Below, piece after piece: positions 62,584 to 64,000 of a stretch of DNA of 64,000 bases. Positions within the stretch are counted from its first letter, which is position 1; each line of letters begins with the position of its first letter. The notes under the pieces are model-generated. The model saw nothing but the letters and a program-made list of their open reading frames with translations, had not been told where the DNA came from and ran no database searches. The translations under genes were made by a program, and so were the position numbers. Source of the DNA: Aureivirga marina (GTDB taxonomy: Bacteria > Bacteroidota > Bacteroidia > Flavobacteriales > Flavobacteriaceae); NCBI RefSeq assembly GCF_015767265.1, contig NZ_JADPIB010000010.1:28629-92628 (forward strand). The letters are read 5' to 3'.

Positions 62584-64000
62584 TTAACCCCCACAGCTAT
62601 CTTCTTCACAGCTTTCACCATTTTGATTATCTCCTCTATTTGTCGATTTCAATGTAGGACCATCTCTATAGAAACCAATATTAAATTGAGTTTCATTATT
62701 CAGGCCACCGCCACCACCAATATCTTTATTCCATATTATAAATTGCAAAAATATTTTTGTTTCTTTTCTTGTTCCATCAGGATTAAATTTGGTTTCTAGT
62801 CTTAACCCTCCACCTAAACCAGGAGAAATCTCAACTGCTTGATCAAATGTACCATCACTATGTTGTTTAAACAATAATTTTGTTACTCCATAAAGTAAAC
62901 TAACTCCTTCTCTTACTTCAACTTGTGGCAAAAGGCCTTTATTAACTCTATATTCTCCCTTAACAAAACCATTTTTTTGTTCTTTTGCACCATATTCATG
63001 TTTTAGATTTGGAACTGTTACTTTTACCCCTGCTTCTACACCAAGTGGAATACGTCTTTGAGGAGTTTCAATTGATATATCTGCATATGTTTCATTTGTA
63101 TATTCCCAAAAGAATAAATACTCTTTTAATACCCTTAATGGATTCTTTACTTGTAGATCGTATTGTATTTTACCTTTTTTAACATAGATCTTTCTATAAT
63201 CATAACCCTCTTCTATATCTGGACCTCCTCTAAATTCCCATATCATTCCTTCTCCATTTGCAGCCTGACCTAATCCCATTTTCCAAAGAGTCATTGTATA
63301 ACCTTGAATTTTGTCATCCCATTCAAATCTTGTCAAAAATTCTTCTAAACCTTCTAATTCTATTGCATGAATAACTTTATTTCCTGAGAAAGAATATGGA
63401 CTATAGTGAGGATATTTATCTGACAATGGGTCCACTGCAAAAAATCTTCCAACTCTAGGGTCATGCATTCTATATTTATAATTTATAGAATTACCTTCCC
63501 CTTTAATTTCATCATCTCTTTCCTGTCCTTGGAATCCATAACGATATGTATCCGAATTTCCAAATCTATTTGGTAATTGCATTCCAAATGGATAATAATC
63601 ACTATATGAAAGAACTTTAGGTTTAAATGTAGTATTAATATCTGAATCTACTAATTTTCTATCTGAAACTGTACTAAGTACATTTCCTAGATGATTCATT
63701 AATTCATAATATTTATCTCCTGTTGCAGCAGCAAATAACTCTGTATCTATTGATTTTGGTACAATATTAATTCTACTTTGAAGTGTTGTTGTGAAAATAT
63801 TACTATTGGTAAACTTAAAATTATATGCATCACCTGATGGGCGTCCTACATAATCTTTCATATTTTCTTTTACAACTTCAAATTCTCCAGAAATATTTCC
63901 TGGTAAAGTCTGTGTGATTGTAAGTCCGCCATTCTCTGTGGTAAACTCCTCACCATTTAAAATTAACTTTGCAATATAAAGTCCTGTAGATTCATGATTT
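62584..64000 (-). CDS. RHS repeat-associated core protein, C-terminal end (partial)
   Basis: The frame is open from the right window edge to the stop at 62584-62586, so this is the last 471 or so residues; the Met at 63861 is internal. The RHS core signature is Y-D-Y-Y-P-F-G-M (about 95-101 of the part from 63861), then [16 protein letters not shown] and Y-P-H-Y-S-P-Y-S-F. After the core the variable tail of about 260 residues has no recognised toxin domain and ends in a Gly/Cys-rich stretch. RHS proteins usually carry a polymorphic toxin at this place. Confidence 0.85.
   Translation of the reverse strand, partial: NHESTGLYIAKLILNGEEFTTENGGLTITQTLPGNISGEFEVVKENMKDYVGRPSGDAYNFKFTNSNIFTTTLQSRINIVPKSIDTELFAAATGDKYYELMNHLGNVLSTVSDRKLVDSDINTTFKPKVLSYSDYYPFGMQLPNRFGNSDTYRYGFQGQERDDEIKGEGNSINYKYRMHDPRVGRFFAVDPLSDKYPHYSPYSFSGNKVIHAIELEGLEEFLTRFEWDDKIQGYTMTLWKMGLGQAANGEGMIWEFRGGPDIEEGYDYRKIYVKKGKIQYDLQVKNPLRVLKEYLFFWEYTNETYADISIETPQRRIPLGVEAGVKVTVPNLKHEYGAKEQKNGFVKGEYRVNKGLLPQVEVREGVSLLYGVTKLLFKQHSDGTFDQAVEISPGLGGGLRLETKFNPDGTRKETKIFLQFIIWNKDIGGGGGLNNETQFNIGFYRDGPTLKSTNRGDNQNGESCEEDSCGG

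Overview
The window is AT-rich chromosomal DNA of a member of the Bacteroidetes, class Flavobacteriia. The support is threefold: two proteins carry Bacteroidetes type IX secretion C-terminal sorting domains; many lipoproteins have a short signal ending in S-C, several followed by acidic export-type residues; and TAnnTTTG -7 promoter boxes sit just upstream of many starts. The genus cannot be told from the sequence. I see no rRNA, tRNA, CRISPR array, transposase or integrase gene.

Layout. 1-9.6 kb: small lipoproteins and membrane proteins, an EI24-type membrane protein, an AraC regulator, a T9SS-secreted calcium-repeat protein and an APH-like kinase. 9.6-19.0 kb: haem biosynthesis, with hemA-hemC-hemD-hemB-hemL-hemE on the minus strand and, diverging from it, an AraC regulator followed by hemH and hemJ. 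19.1-21.1 kb: a SUKH protein, then asnA behind a 340-bp leader that reads as two tandem asparagine-responsive transcription attenuators. 21.1-30 kb: an HNH-like orphan, a degenerate esterase, a CotH-like lipoprotein with a beta-barrel protein, a YwqK/MORN protein, an RluE-type pseudouridine synthase, a WYL-PhyH fusion and an AlkD-like protein. 30.1-37.1 kb: an ArsR regulator, a rhodanese, a TolC/adaptor/RND efflux system and a DUF2892 membrane protein, with ArsR-type palindromes repeated across the locus. 37.2-43.5 kb: an accessory island. It holds degenerate 42-bp tandem repeats and integron-cassette-like units carrying a DUF3800 protein, a nuclease-metallopeptidase fusion and an unknown membrane-anchored protein. 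Each unit has complementary ends, and two are preceded by copies of the same promoter leader. 43.6-49.4 kb: a lipoprotein, a T9SS HYR-like protein, a GDPD lipoprotein and a two-component system. 49.6-62.5 kb: a 15-gene operon for a type II secretion/type IV pilus-like machine. 62.6-64 kb: the C-terminal end of an RHS-repeat protein that runs off the window.

The two most unusual regions are the asnA leader and the cassette island. In the asnA leader, each Asn-rich mini-ORF ends inside one arm of an antiterminator whose other arm is the 5' half of an intrinsic terminator. In the cassette island, the first bases after a GTT core are the reverse complement of bases just after the gene's stop codon in three consecutive units, which is the signature of integron cassettes.
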